A stretch of 64,000 bases of DNA from Symsagittifera roscoffensis (lineage: Eukaryota; Xenacoelomorpha; Acoela; Convolutidae), in the NCBI RefSeq assembly GCF_963678635.1, contig NC_087062.1, positions 92,603,845 to 92,667,844 on the forward strand. Direction: 5' to 3'. A program made the position numbers and the translations under genes. Below, in pieces: positions 54,129 to 64,000 of the stretch (position 1 is the first letter of the stretch; every line of letters starts with the position of its first letter). A model generated the notes under the pieces. The model saw only the letters and a list, made by a program, of their open reading frames with translations, was not told where the DNA came from and searched no databases.

Positions 54129-57100
54129 CTACGATGCTTTCTCTTTCACACTATTTTCTTCCTCTTCTTCATCCTGACTCTGATCCTCTCCAGGTTCAGT
54201 GAGTGGATCGTGATGGTCTGCGTCTGGACTAGGCACTGGGTGTTGGATATATGAGACGTCGGCAATACAGAACTTGGCTCTGCATGTAGGGCAAGGAGCA
54301 CTTCCTTCTAGCCACTTGTGAGGTTGATTCTGATCCTGTCTTGCACAGAACCACTTGCTCAAGCACACGACACACCTACAATCAATGCGAACAGTGCTAC
54401 TAACTAGCACAATACTGCTGCTAATATAGTTTACGCTTATAAAATCACGCAGCAGTGATAATTAGCCAAACAATTTCGTTATGCAATTCAAAAAATACCT
54501 TGTCTTCGAAAAACAATAACAGAAAAAAACATTAAGATTTTACACAGAAGCGAAGCTTCGCTTCGCAAACACTTGCGAGAACACGACTGAAAAGCAGCTC
54601 TATCAAGTTAAATCAGAAAAAGTAGAAATAAGCCTCGAATTAGCAAAAACTTGCTCCGTGTAAGGATTCGAATCTTCTACCTACAGCAATCAAGAGATTT
54701 TGAGTCTCACACACTATCCCGTCAGCCACGCAAGCCTAGCAACCGACAAACACTAGTCACCAATAAAGCAGCTACATATGCTCACAAATTACCAATGCGA
54801 TTCAGGAAAAAATACAAATAGACTCATTTTTGTAGTTAATAATTTTGAATATTACAAACTGAAGGCATCCACTAACTTTGCATGTAACAAATCGCAAAGC
54901 ATAAAGCCACATTATGTAAAAATTATGCATTTCAAAAAATTGCGGGATATATTGAGTTAAAAAATTTCTGAAATCGAGTTTATATTATTGTGACGGTGTT
55001 TGAAACAAAAAAGCTTTTTTCGTTTGAATTAAAAATGCATAAACTGTGTTAATTTATTACTATTCGAATGTCAAAGCACATGCTATCAAAAAGCTAAAAA
55101 GGGGCCCCATCAATATTTGGGTGCCGCACCATAAAAAAAGCCGCGCCAATATATGCGACTTAGGTTGGAACAAAAAAGGTTCGTACTAATACACTAGCTT
55201 CTCAAGTGTAATGAAAACTAATTTGCCGATGAAGCGCTAAATGAAATTCAAAAAAATCTTTCCTGAAAAACCTTTTTTCTTTTTAAAAATTTTAGCAAAA
55301 TAACACCTACTCGCTCTCTTTACTAGCTCAAAAAAGCTAAAAAGCAAAAATTTCTAGATACATTGTGTTTTTCTCGACACTGAGTGTGATTTCTGAATTT
55401 TTTGTTGCCGTTCGCATCACGACTGAAACGACTTTAATACACAAATCATTTGCTATAAAATACGAGAATGCCGCAAAATTAAAAAAGCCACAGGCTATTA
55501 AATTGCCAACGCTATCGCCATAGCTACGCTGCAAAAAGCCACCAAATGAAAACTTTTATTTGCAAGTTGGACTGAAAAATCAACTCGTATAATTAAAAAA
55601 ATTCACTCAATCTCAATATTTGCAACAGAAACGAAATTGAACTTCGCAAACAAAAGCGCAAAAATGCTTAGTAGCATGAAAGGGTCAAAAAAAGTGGAAT
55701 TTTTTTTTGAAAAATGGGGTGCGTACAGTAAACCGATATGCCAGTTAATTGCCAGATCAGTACACCGATTTACGTAATAATTACATCAAATGAAGATTTT
55801 TAGAAAAAGTGTTCAATATTTGCAACAGAAACGAAATTGAACTTCGCAAACAAAAGCGCAAAAATGCTTAGTAGCATGAAAGGGTCAAAAAAAGTGGAAA
55901 TTTTTTTTTGAAAAATGGGGTGCGTACAGTAAACCGATATGCCAGTTAATTGCCAGATCAGTACACCGATTTACGTAATAATTACATCAAATGAAGATTT
56001 TTAGAAAGTGTTTCCTGGGGTTATAACAATAATTTTAAATATACGGGGCGCTTGGGAAGAGTTATTTTATTCCTTTTTAAATTTAATTTGTTTTAAGGAA
56101 AAATTTGTCATTTGTAAAAATCTCAGTTTTTAGCTAATGATTTTACGTAATTGAATCATGAATTTTCTGTTTACTGACCTGGTCCACCCGTTTCCGGTTC
56201 ACTGATACATGATTTACAGATCTACCCCCCAAAAAAAAGAATACCCTCAACTGTAATTGAAGTCCTCGGAAATAAAACTTTTTGGTTGATTGCACTACAC
56301 ACTTGCGCCACTGACCACTCAAGAAATCAAAGACAATCTAGAAGAGAACTTCAAAATGCACAAAAACAAAAATTCAGCCTGTAACAACTTGGAATGTAAT
56401 AAACTAAAGGCATTTGTAACAAAGATAGCCGGTTACTGTTCAACTATCACAAAAAGTTCCGAACCATAGTCTTAAATTTTAATTCAAATTAGCGTGGTTT
56501 TTCTGCGTGGTGTGATAAAAGGAACTGAACGAAAAAGTGTAAGTTTGGCATATTCGACAGTCATAAAATAAGCTATTTAAACAACAGTTTCTGTGGTAAA
56601 AAGATCAGAAAAAAAAAACAAAAAGTCATTAAAAAAATTCAAACTTTTTTATTGCAGGAATTTTACAAATTTTTGAATTTTTTATTCCCAAAATGGCACC
56701 AAAACAACTCCAAAAAATAACTTTATCGATTACAATTAAGTTTTCACGGCGTAAATTAAGCCTATAAATCTATTGTAAGCCTACTCGCTCGCATTACTTG
56801 CTCGAAGTTAGACTTGAAATCGAAAAGTTCAAGCCGGCACCGGTCTTCCTCGACACTGGGAAAAAAAACTTTGAAAAACTTTATTGACGTTCAAATTACG
56901 ACCAAAAGGGCTTTAAAAAGATATATAACTCAGCTCACTTCGATGATTTTTTGGTAGCTAATTTTGCGTGAAAAACAAAAAAAAAACAATAAGACTTAAA
57001 ACAACCGAATAAAAGTTCCTCTTCATTTTCAATGGTCGGCTAACCGGTTGCTGAGCAAGTAGCACAATGAGTTCTTTAAATAACAAAAAAAAACATAAAA

Positions 57101-59209
57101 AGCACAATGCTCTATTTAAAAGTCTACGTTCAATACTTAAAAAATTTCGAAAAAAAGAACAATTAATAATTCCAAGAACAAAGATGATTTTTACATTTTC
57201 CTGTCAATAAAGCCCAAATATAAATGCAATTCTACAGCGCTGATTCGAATTATTCGGACAAAGCGCAGAAAACCTGAAATTAAAAACGCATGCTTTTCAA
57301 ATTGCGTCGACTTTAAGTGACAAATAATGAAGGCAAAACTTGGTTAGAATTTCAACTAATTTGGTTCAAAGTGTTTTGCGAATTTCGGGCGCAAAACTTT
57401 ATTCCAAAAAATGGATAATTTTTGAGTTTTTAAGACAGTAAAAAATTCTGCCAGAACTACCGAAAAAAGAGCCTCTTATATAGCCCAACATAATTTAAGA
57501 TTCAGTATTCAAAAAATTGTATCAATTAATTCATTTTTGTTTGATAGACACAACACAGCTAATTGACAGCTGGATAGAGTAACAAACGCAAGAAAAAGAA
57601 AAAAAAACTGAGTTGTTTTTGAAATAAAAACTTCCAACTTTCGAATCTCAAAGCAAAAATTATCAGGCCTTAACCTTCTTTGAATTTCCAGACGAACTTC
57701 TAAGCAAATTTTTTCCTGATCATTTATCAATTAAAGTCAACCCTATATAAGAAAACGCGTTAAAAATTTAAGTTTTGTGCGTTTCGTCCGGATTATTTAA
57801 ATCAGCACTATTTGCTCGAGGAACGCAACCTAACAATCCGAATAATCTGGGAAACATAGCTGATGACTCACCATAGTGGTCTGCAAAAGCACTCCCCACA
57901 GCCTCTCGCCTCACAGGCCTTTATGAGTTTCACATCAGCCAAGGAGACACTGCAGCCAATGCACTGTTCCACCATAGTCCCACACACAGAGCCTGAAAAA
58001 TCATTTTCACCAAATTCAGTGGAATCGAAACAATTTGATAAAACTTTTTGAATATTAAATCTTTCTTAAATTATGTTGGGCTTAAGTTATGTTAAATTAA
58101 AAATCTTTCTTAAGTTATTCATTGTTTACTCATTGAAATCGAAAGAGTTGCGCATTTTCGTTAATTACAGACCTAATATAACTTCTTCAGCAGTAGCCTT
58201 ACACGCCAAAATAGGTTCCTTAAAAGGTTTAGATTAGCTGGGAAAATTAAATTGCTCGACCAAAAAATCTTGGGGAAAAATTCTATTTCAAAAAACAGCC
58301 CCTTTAGAAAAGTCACTGTGCACGCCACTAACCAACAGCATTCTTTTGAGCCAAAAATTAACCATATTTTGATTTTAGCTCAGCAACTTTTTAAATCCAG
58401 AATGACTATTTCCCGCCGCTTTCTCGTTTTTTTTAGAACATGACATTGATATTGATGTTTATCTTCTCCAAAACTTCATCATACCGGCAGTTGAGAATGA
58501 GCGGAATGGTTCGTTCTCGGATACACAGGATTTGAATGCGGCCACAAATCTTTCGCTGATGCTCTGACTCAGCACTATGTTGCGAGCATTCACCACTGGC
58601 GCAGACAATCTCTCCCGCAGTTCATGGTACTCCTAAATTAAACAAATGCACATCCAATGATGTAATTTCACCAAAACGAGAACCAATATGACGAGAAGGC
58701 TGTATAAAACAATTTATTTGGCGTTAAGTCGTTCCAATTTCACTTGACAAAGTTCCTCATTGCTTAATTCAGTTTTTATTTGATCTCGATTTGAGTAGAA
58801 TTGATTATTTATCGGTAAGATATTAAAAATGAACCCCATAAGGAAGTAATTTACAACATTATTCAGCTATTTCAGTCTAGTCTCTCAATAAAACTATGAG
58901 AAACCAGAACCACTCCGAGACACCCGGTCATGGCCCTCAGCATGTCATGACCCTCAGCATATCATGGCCCTCGGCGCCTAACCTTTCTCCTACTAATTTC
59001 TTCGGCATAACCCAATTAGGAATAACCCAACCTCTTCCATACACTAAATCACACACCTGTGCCCTGAGTCTGAGTTGGAAGGGGGCGATGGTACGGTTGA
59101 TGCTGTGCACTTCCACCTGCACCCACTCCTCTTCTCCATAGGGGGTGTCTGTTACAAATTGCAGCTGCTGCTTCCCAACCAGCACCAGGTGGATGTCACT
59201 CTTGTGCAC
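54129..59209 (-). CDS. TMEM129: TMEM129-like RING E3 ubiquitin ligase, last four exons
   Basis: Exons on the minus strand: 59209-59057, 58632-58485, 57992-57872, 54375-54129. Phases agree, all splice sites are GT-AG, and together they give 222 residues plus TAG. Human TMEM129 (about 360 residues) is an ER-membrane ligase that polyubiquitinates ERAD clients. Recognisable parts: VHKSDIHLVLVGKQ (exon 1 here), EYHELRERLSAPVVNARNIV (exon 2), EQCIGC...ADVKLIKACEARGCGECFC (exon 3) and RPLWCVVCLSKWFCARQD...PCPTCRAKFCIADV (exons 3-4), the atypical C-terminal Cys-rich RING. After it comes an acidic tail of about 40 residues absent in the human protein. The N-terminal membrane exons are not in 59210-61990 and probably lie beyond the window. 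Two of the exons recur in the duplication at 61993-64000, so the exon order may be affected by assembly. The intron 54376-57871 is full of repeats. Confidence 0.88.
54538..55212. mobile_element. Dispersed non-autonomous element (675 bp) in the TMEM129 intron
   Basis: Left end TTTACACAGAAGCGAAGCTT with a perfect GCGAAGCTTCGC palindrome; right end GGTTCGTACTAATACACTAG then AAGTGTAAT. It belongs to the family of 34441-35276. A tRNA-like SINE unit (54628-54735) lies inside. Confidence 0.55.
54628..54735 (-). repeat. SINE-like unit with tRNA-Leu-like head
   Basis: Minus strand: GCGTGGCTGACGGGAT, GAGACTCAAAATCTC (anticodon loop with CAA, Leu), a long variable arm and AGATTCGAATCC. It is followed by the shared GCTAATTCGAGGCTT. 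Acceptor stem not paired; a pseudo-tRNA. Confidence 0.65.
55213..55613. other. Intronic stretch without a supported feature
   Basis: Contains TTTTCTCGACACTGAGTGTG and ATCACGACTGAAACG, related to the repeat at 31085-32800; otherwise nothing. Confidence 0.35.
55614..56008. repeat. Perfect 200-bp tandem duplication
   Basis: CAATATTTGCAACAGAAACG starts at 55614 and again at 55814. The two units are virtually identical (one extra T in a T run in the second). The unit contains the AACTTCGCAAACAAAAGCGC motif of the dispersed family. A recent local duplication or an assembly stutter. Confidence 0.9.
56009..56424. other. Intronic stretch without a supported feature
   Basis: No coding signal; part of the long TMEM129 intron. 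Confidence 0.35.
56425..57060. repeat. Dispersed repeat, uninterrupted copy
   Basis: Matches 31095-31430 and 32500-32790 in order and orientation (TAGCCGGTTA, TTTTTCTGCGTGGTGTGATA, TTTTCACGGCGTAA). No ORF. Confidence 0.65.
57061..57871. other. Rest of the long TMEM129 intron
   Basis: 57545-57690 carries a worn copy of the intronic repeat of 39903-40455 (GACAGCTGGATAGAGTAACA). No other feature. Confidence 0.4.
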
Positions 59210-61080
59210 CTACTTACCCAATTAAAGACCAGAGAAATTATACAGAGCCACTCAGTATTGTATTAAAACAGAGGAGCAATAGGGAGTCGCGGTTCATTTA
59301 AAGTCGACTTTTTTGGGTTTCTAAGAAGCTCTTTAAATACCCTATTTTGTCTAACGCAGCGGGAGGTTTGATTTCCAAATGTTTTCTGGTCCGGTTAAGG
59401 TCGGTCGATAAGACTCAGCCATCTCAAGTTTGGTGGCAATTCAACACTATTTTCCTGCTTTGTAGGGCTTGAATTGTCACATTATTTATTGTCAATCTCT
59501 GAAACTATTTAAAAAAATTACACAGATGCGAAGTTGTACTTCGCATACACAAGTAAAAATATGACCGATAACGCTACTGGGAAAAACTGAACGAGTAAAG
59601 CTTTGAGCCTAAAAAATTTCTTAAGTGACGCAAGCCAATTATGACGCATTAGCAGAACCAGTCAATTTAATTTAAAAAAAAAGAAAATTTACCAACTAAC
59701 ATGCCTCAATTTATAGGGCAGTCTATGGAGCAGTAATAACATGAAAAAAGTGAATGTAGTAAAAATAAAATGAAATTTTTTCCTAATTTGAGATTTTTTT
59801 GTGACAATCATCCCCGCAACGCCAAATTAAGTACAAAATGATAAACTTCGCTCCTAGTAACAAATCAGTTATGGCAAATAACCTTCCTTTAACCAATTTG
59901 GAACAATTTCTTTGACGGATTAAATCTCCGCCTACGCGTTAATAGCGCGAAATAAATCGCGCGTTAATTGTCCCAAATTGACTATTTTTAAACCCCCATA
60001 ACTTAAAGAATAAGGAAAAGGTTGAAAAGACACCTTGAGCAACTTTTTTGCAAGGCTTGAGAGCAACACAATTTCACATCTGCTTCATGGCCGCTTGTAA
60101 TTTTACTATCACTAGCCACCAATAAAGCAGCTGCAGTTTCTATCAAATTGCCAAAGCGATGCAGGAAAAACTCGACCAAAAAAACGTTAACTATTCCAAT
60201 GTTCCGAATTTGGATCTCCTACCGGTTGATTAGGATTTCCACTTCCTCGCAATTACGCCACGGACGCTTGGAAGAAAAACTAGTTGCCCAGCTTATGCTA
60301 GATTCACATGTTTTAATATTTTGATCATATTTTGTACTGATACCGAAACGCGTAATTTTGAAAGTTTCAAAAATGGACTTAACGCAAAACATTTGTAATT
60401 TTTCTGCTTAAGTAGTGGATTAGCTGCATATTCAAAGAAAAAACTACGAATCGATCTTTCAACTGAATTCTTTATCTCAGATTTAGCTGGGTAGTTTTCG
60501 AAGAAAAAAAATCAGAAAGATTCCAAAAAGCGATCAAAAATTGAAGAGGTTGGCTAAAATCACAAAATTTTCTTTACTAAAGCATGGGAATAGTCTCGTA
60601 TGCAGGAAATATTTCCCCACCCTGATTTTTAGATTGAATCTTTAATATCGGCTTTACCTAGTAGCTTTCGAGAACAGTGATGAAACTTCTTTTAAAAAAA
60701 AAACGGTAAAAACTTCAAAAAATGGATTTTTTCGATGCCCATATCGGCTTTTCTACAAAACAAATAAGGCGAAACAGATTACACAGGAAAAATCTAAGCA
60801 CGATGTTAGTTTGAATGAATTATCAACCTCAGAATCAGCAGGATAGTTTTTGAAGAAAAAAAGTTTCCAAAAAACGGGCAAAGTTTCAAAAATTGTATAT
60901 TTTCTAAGGCCATATTTTTTCAAAACGCAGGGCATAGCCGCTTGCGCAGGGAAGATTCGCATACCACGTTTTTTCTTCCGGTTGAACTCTTATTCTCCGA
61001 TTTGGCAGGGTAGTTTTTGAGAAAAAAATTTAAAAATTAACCAAAATGTCAAAAAATGGGCTTGTTTGAGGCCATAACTT
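57955..61080. repeat. Source unit of a rearranged duplication
   Basis: 57955-60069 recurs at 61993-64000 (and probably beyond the window) and 60827-61080 recurs at 61735-61988. The junction at 61988/61993 joins the end of the unit directly to its beginning, as in a tandem array. Confidence 0.9.
59210..60429. repeat. Upstream region of the exons with a dispersed element
   Basis: 59516-60010 matches the element at 34441-35090 (TTACACAGATGCGAAGTTGT, then GCGTTAATAGCGCGAAATAA). 60080-60170 shares AATAAAGCAGCTGCAG-type sequence with the SINE surroundings at 53465 and 54766. I found no TMEM129 exon here. Confidence 0.5.
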
Positions 61081-61200
61081 TTTCTTCCAAATTTAGTGAA
61101 TAGCCGCTTGAGAAGGAGAGATCCCAATGATTAGTTTTTTAGTTTAACCGTTCATCTCAGATTTAAGCATTTGTTATTTGAGAATGTGAACAAATTCAAA
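60430..61200. repeat. Degenerate tandem array, about 165-bp units
   Basis: The motif GGCAGGGTAGTTTTTGAGAA or a variant occurs at about 60485, 60652, 60838, 61004 and 61166 (spacing about 162-186). Each unit also has a GGCCATA...TTTT block and an ATAGCCGCTTG...CAGGGA block. The same unit type is at 29830-30370. Units are divergent, so the array is old. Confidence 0.65.
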
Positions 61201-61734
61201 ATCAAATAAGTCAAAAATCGCCCTACTGAAAATTTCGAAAGCCGTAGAACGTGGTGTAAACTGAAAAGAGACTAGCAGAATATGCAGGTACACAGAATAG
61301 CAGCCAGTTTTTTCAATGGCACCATTGTTTTTGAAAATTGCTTCAGTTGCTTTTGAAAAAAAAAAGAAAGTTTCCAAAGGGTCGCAAAAAAACAAAAGTT
61401 AACAAATCCCATACTTTTTCATAGCACCAGTTGTTTTCAAACAGGACCTAACACCAGCCAAAAACAAACCAGCACTATATGCTATTGAACTAGCTATGCT
61501 TTAATACGCTTAAATATGATGAAAACGAAATATACCAAAAGTGCCACTTATGAGCACTAATATTTGCGACTTAGCTTGGAAAAAAAAGTGAGTTCGTAAT
61601 ATCACACAAGCTTCGCTTGTGTAATTACATGCAACGATAGGATATATAAATTTTCATTTCGCACCATGTGTATTGAATAGATTGCAGTTTGTATGAGCCA
61701 ATTGCGTGTGCAGTAAACTCTGCAGTTGTGAGGT
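61201..61734. repeat. Unique spacer with an element end
   Basis: Further worn array-like sequence to about 61430. At 61590-61625 GTTCGTAATATCACACAAGC then CTTCGCTTGTGTAATTAC is an end of the dispersed family with a perfect ACACAAGC/GCTTGTGT hairpin. No gene. Confidence 0.5.
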
Positions 61735-61988
61735 CCTCAGAATCAGCAGGTTAGTTTTTGAAGAAAAAAAGTTTCCAAAAAACGGGCAAAGTTTCAAAAA
61801 TTGTATATTTTCTAAGGCCATATTTTTTCAAAACGCAGGGCATAGCCGTTTGCTCAGGGAAAATTCGCATACCACGTTTTTTCTTCCGGTTGAACTCTTA
61901 TTCTCCGATTTGGCAGGGTAGTTTTTGAGAAAAAAATTTAAAAATTAACCAAAATGTCAAAAAATGGGCTTGTTTGAGGCCATAACTT
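61735..61988. repeat. 254-bp copy of 60827-61080
   Basis: Starts CCTCAGAATCAGCAGG and ends GGCCATAACTT. Offset is constant at 908 bp with only a few substitutions. Confidence 0.95.
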
Positions 61989-61992
61989 TGAG

Positions 61993-64000
61993 GCCAATGC
62001 ACTGTTCCACCATAGTCCCACACACAGAGCCTGAACAATCATTTTTACCAAATTCAGTGAAATCGAAAGGGTTGAACATTTCGTTAATTACAGACCTAAT
62101 ATAACTTCTTCAGCAGTGACCTTATACACCAAAATAGGTTCCTTAAAATGTTTTAGATTACCTCGGAAAATTAAACTGGTCGACCAAAAAATCTTGGGGA
62201 AAAAATTCTATTTCAAAAAACAGCCCCTTTACAAAAGTCACTGTGCACGCCACTAAACAACAGCATTATTTTGAGCCAAAAATTAACCATATTTTGATTT
62301 TAGCGCAGCTACTTTTCAAATCCAGAATGACTATTTCCCGCCGTTTTCTCGTTTTTTTAGAACATGACATTGATATTGATGTTTATCTTCTCCAAAACTT
62401 CATCATACCGGCAGTTGAGAATGAGCGGAATGGTTCGTTCTCGGATACACAGGATTTGAATGCGGCCACAAATCTTTCGCTGATGCTCTGACTCAGCACT
62501 ATGTTGCGAGCATTCACCACTGGCGCAGACAATCTCTCCCGCAGTTCATGGTACTCCTGAAATTCACAAATGAGCATCAAATTATGTAATTTCACCAAAA
62601 CGAGAACCAATATGACGATAAGGGTGTATAAAACAATTTAATCGGCGTTACGTCGTTCCAATTTCACGTGACAAAGTTACTCATTGTTTACTTCAGTTTT
62701 TATTCGATCTCGATTTGATCATGAGTACAATTGATTATTTATCGGTAAGATATTAAAAAATGAACCCCATAAGAAAGTAATTCACAACATTCTTAAGTTA
62801 TTTCAGTCTGGTCTCTCAATAAAACTATGAGAAACCAGAACCACTCCGAGACACCCGGTCATGGCCCTCAGCATGTCATGACCCTCAGCATGTCATGGCC
62901 CTCGGCTCCCGGCCTTTCTCCGACTAAACTCTATGGCATAACCCAATTAGGAATAATCCAACCTCCTCCATACACTAAATCACACCTGTGCCCTGAGTCT
63001 GAGTTGGAAGGGGGCGATGGTACGGTTGATGCTGTGCACTTCCACCTGCACCCACTCCTCTTCTCCATAGGGGGTGTCTGTTACAAATTGCAGCTGCTGC
63101 TTCCCAACCAGCACCAGGTGGATGTCACTCTTGTGCACCTACTTACCCAATTAAAGACCAGAGAAATTATACAGAGCCACTCAGTATTGTATTAAAACAG
63201 AGGAGCAATAGGGAGTCGCGGTTCATTTAAAGTCGACTTTTTTGGGTTTCTAAGAAGCTCTTTAAATACCCTATTTTGTCTAACGCAGCGGGAGGTTTGA
63301 TTTCCAAATGTTTTCTGGTCCGGTTAAGGTCGGTCAAGTAAGACTCAGCCATCTCAAGTTTGGTGGCAATTCAACACTATTTTCCTGCTTTGTAGGGCTT
63401 GAATTGTCACATTATTTATTGTCAATCTCTGAAACTATTTAAAAAAATTACACAGAGGCGAAGTTGTACTTCGCATACACAAGTAAAAATATGACCGATA
63501 ACGCTACTGGGAAAAACTGAACGAGTAAAACTTTGAGCCTAAAAAATTTCTTAAGTGACGCAAGCCAATTATGACGCATTAGCAGAACCAGTCAATTTAA
63601 TTTTAAAAAAAAAAGAAAATTTACCAACTAACATGCCTCAATTTATAAGGCAGTCTATGGAGCAGTAATAACATGAAAAAAGTGAATGTAGTAAAAATAA
63701 AATGAAATTTTTTCTAATTTGAGATTTTTTTGTGACAATCATCCCCGCAACGCCAAATTAAGTACAAAATGATAAACTTCGCTCCTAGTAACAAATCAGT
63801 TATGGCAAATAACCTTTCTTTAACCAATTTGGAACAATTTCTTTGACGGATTAAATCTCCGCCTACGCGTTAATAGCGCGAAATAAATCGCGCGTTAATT
63901 GTCCCAAATTGACTATTTTTAAACCCCCATAACTTAAAGAATAAGGAAAAGGTTGAAAAGACACCTTGAGCAACTTTTTTGCAAGGCTTGAGAGCAACAC
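61993..64000 (-). pseudogene. Second copy of TMEM129 internal exons
   Basis: Contains a truncated copy of the third exon (62030-61993; the remainder is missing at the breakpoint), a complete copy of the 148-bp exon (62556-62409) and of the 153-bp exon (63138-62986), all with splice sites and coding identity kept. An internal deletion of about 107 bp after the truncated exon distinguishes it from copy 1. The dispersed element at 63446-63950 is duplicated along with it. With exon 3 broken and no last exon, it cannot make the RING, so it is a partial gene copy, an extra exon pair of one gene, or a misassembly. Sequence continues past the window. Confidence 0.8.

Noticed and set aside
59300-59440. 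Possible upstream TMEM129 exon
   Set aside because: A short minus-strand frame exists but does not resemble the family, and the two duplicate copies differ by changes that break it.

Overview
The window is nuclear DNA of a multicellular animal, most likely an invertebrate. It is AT-rich, has GT-AG introns, carries animal gene families (AKAP17A, TMEM129, a B-box protein) and is full of dispersed repeats, MITEs and tRNA-derived SINE-like units. I cannot name the taxon. Two runs of exactly 200 N (24950-25149 and 52307-52506) are fixed-size scaffold gaps.

Layout. 1-1364 holds three minus-strand exons of an unrecognised gene; a fourth candidate exon lies at 22633-22818. Between them sits the main object: an 18,886-bp LTR retroelement at 3236-22121, flanked by a 4-bp target duplication (GAAG), with 410-bp LTRs that differ at one base. 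It encodes one fused Gag-Pol of Ty3/Gypsy type (zinc knuckle, DSGA protease, YLDD reverse transcriptase, RNase H, HHCC and D-59-D-35-E integrase, GPY module). It also has an envelope-like membrane glycoprotein and at least six further reading frames: a basic and a helical protein before Gag, two tiny hydrophobic proteins, a Pro/Ser-rich protein without any ATG, and a 601-residue protein after Env. The genes after Pol overlap tightly (ATGA stop-starts twice, one 13-bp overlap). This is the outstanding system in the window: a young, structurally intact, retrovirus-like element with an unusually large accessory gene set.

22-35 kb is gene-poor. It holds a decayed Gag remnant, a hAT-like MITE, inverted and direct repeats, and a degenerate tandem array of about 170 bp per unit.

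35,620-45,052 is a nine-exon minus-strand gene for an AKAP17A-like splicing regulator of 1461 residues. A roughly 250-residue basic/RS-rich insert splits its RRM-like domain, and it has an acidic Ser/Glu-rich C-terminus. Intron 8 retention would stop the protein after 946 residues.

45.3-51.2 kb is a tandem duplication of about 2.9 kb carrying a double B-box protein. One copy is truncated at its N-terminus and the other is complete at the start but frameshifted, a pattern that suggests assembly trouble.

54.1-59.2 kb holds the last four exons of a TMEM129-like RING ubiquitin ligase on the minus strand. Two of these exons (and part of a third) recur in a rearranged duplication at 61,735-64,000.
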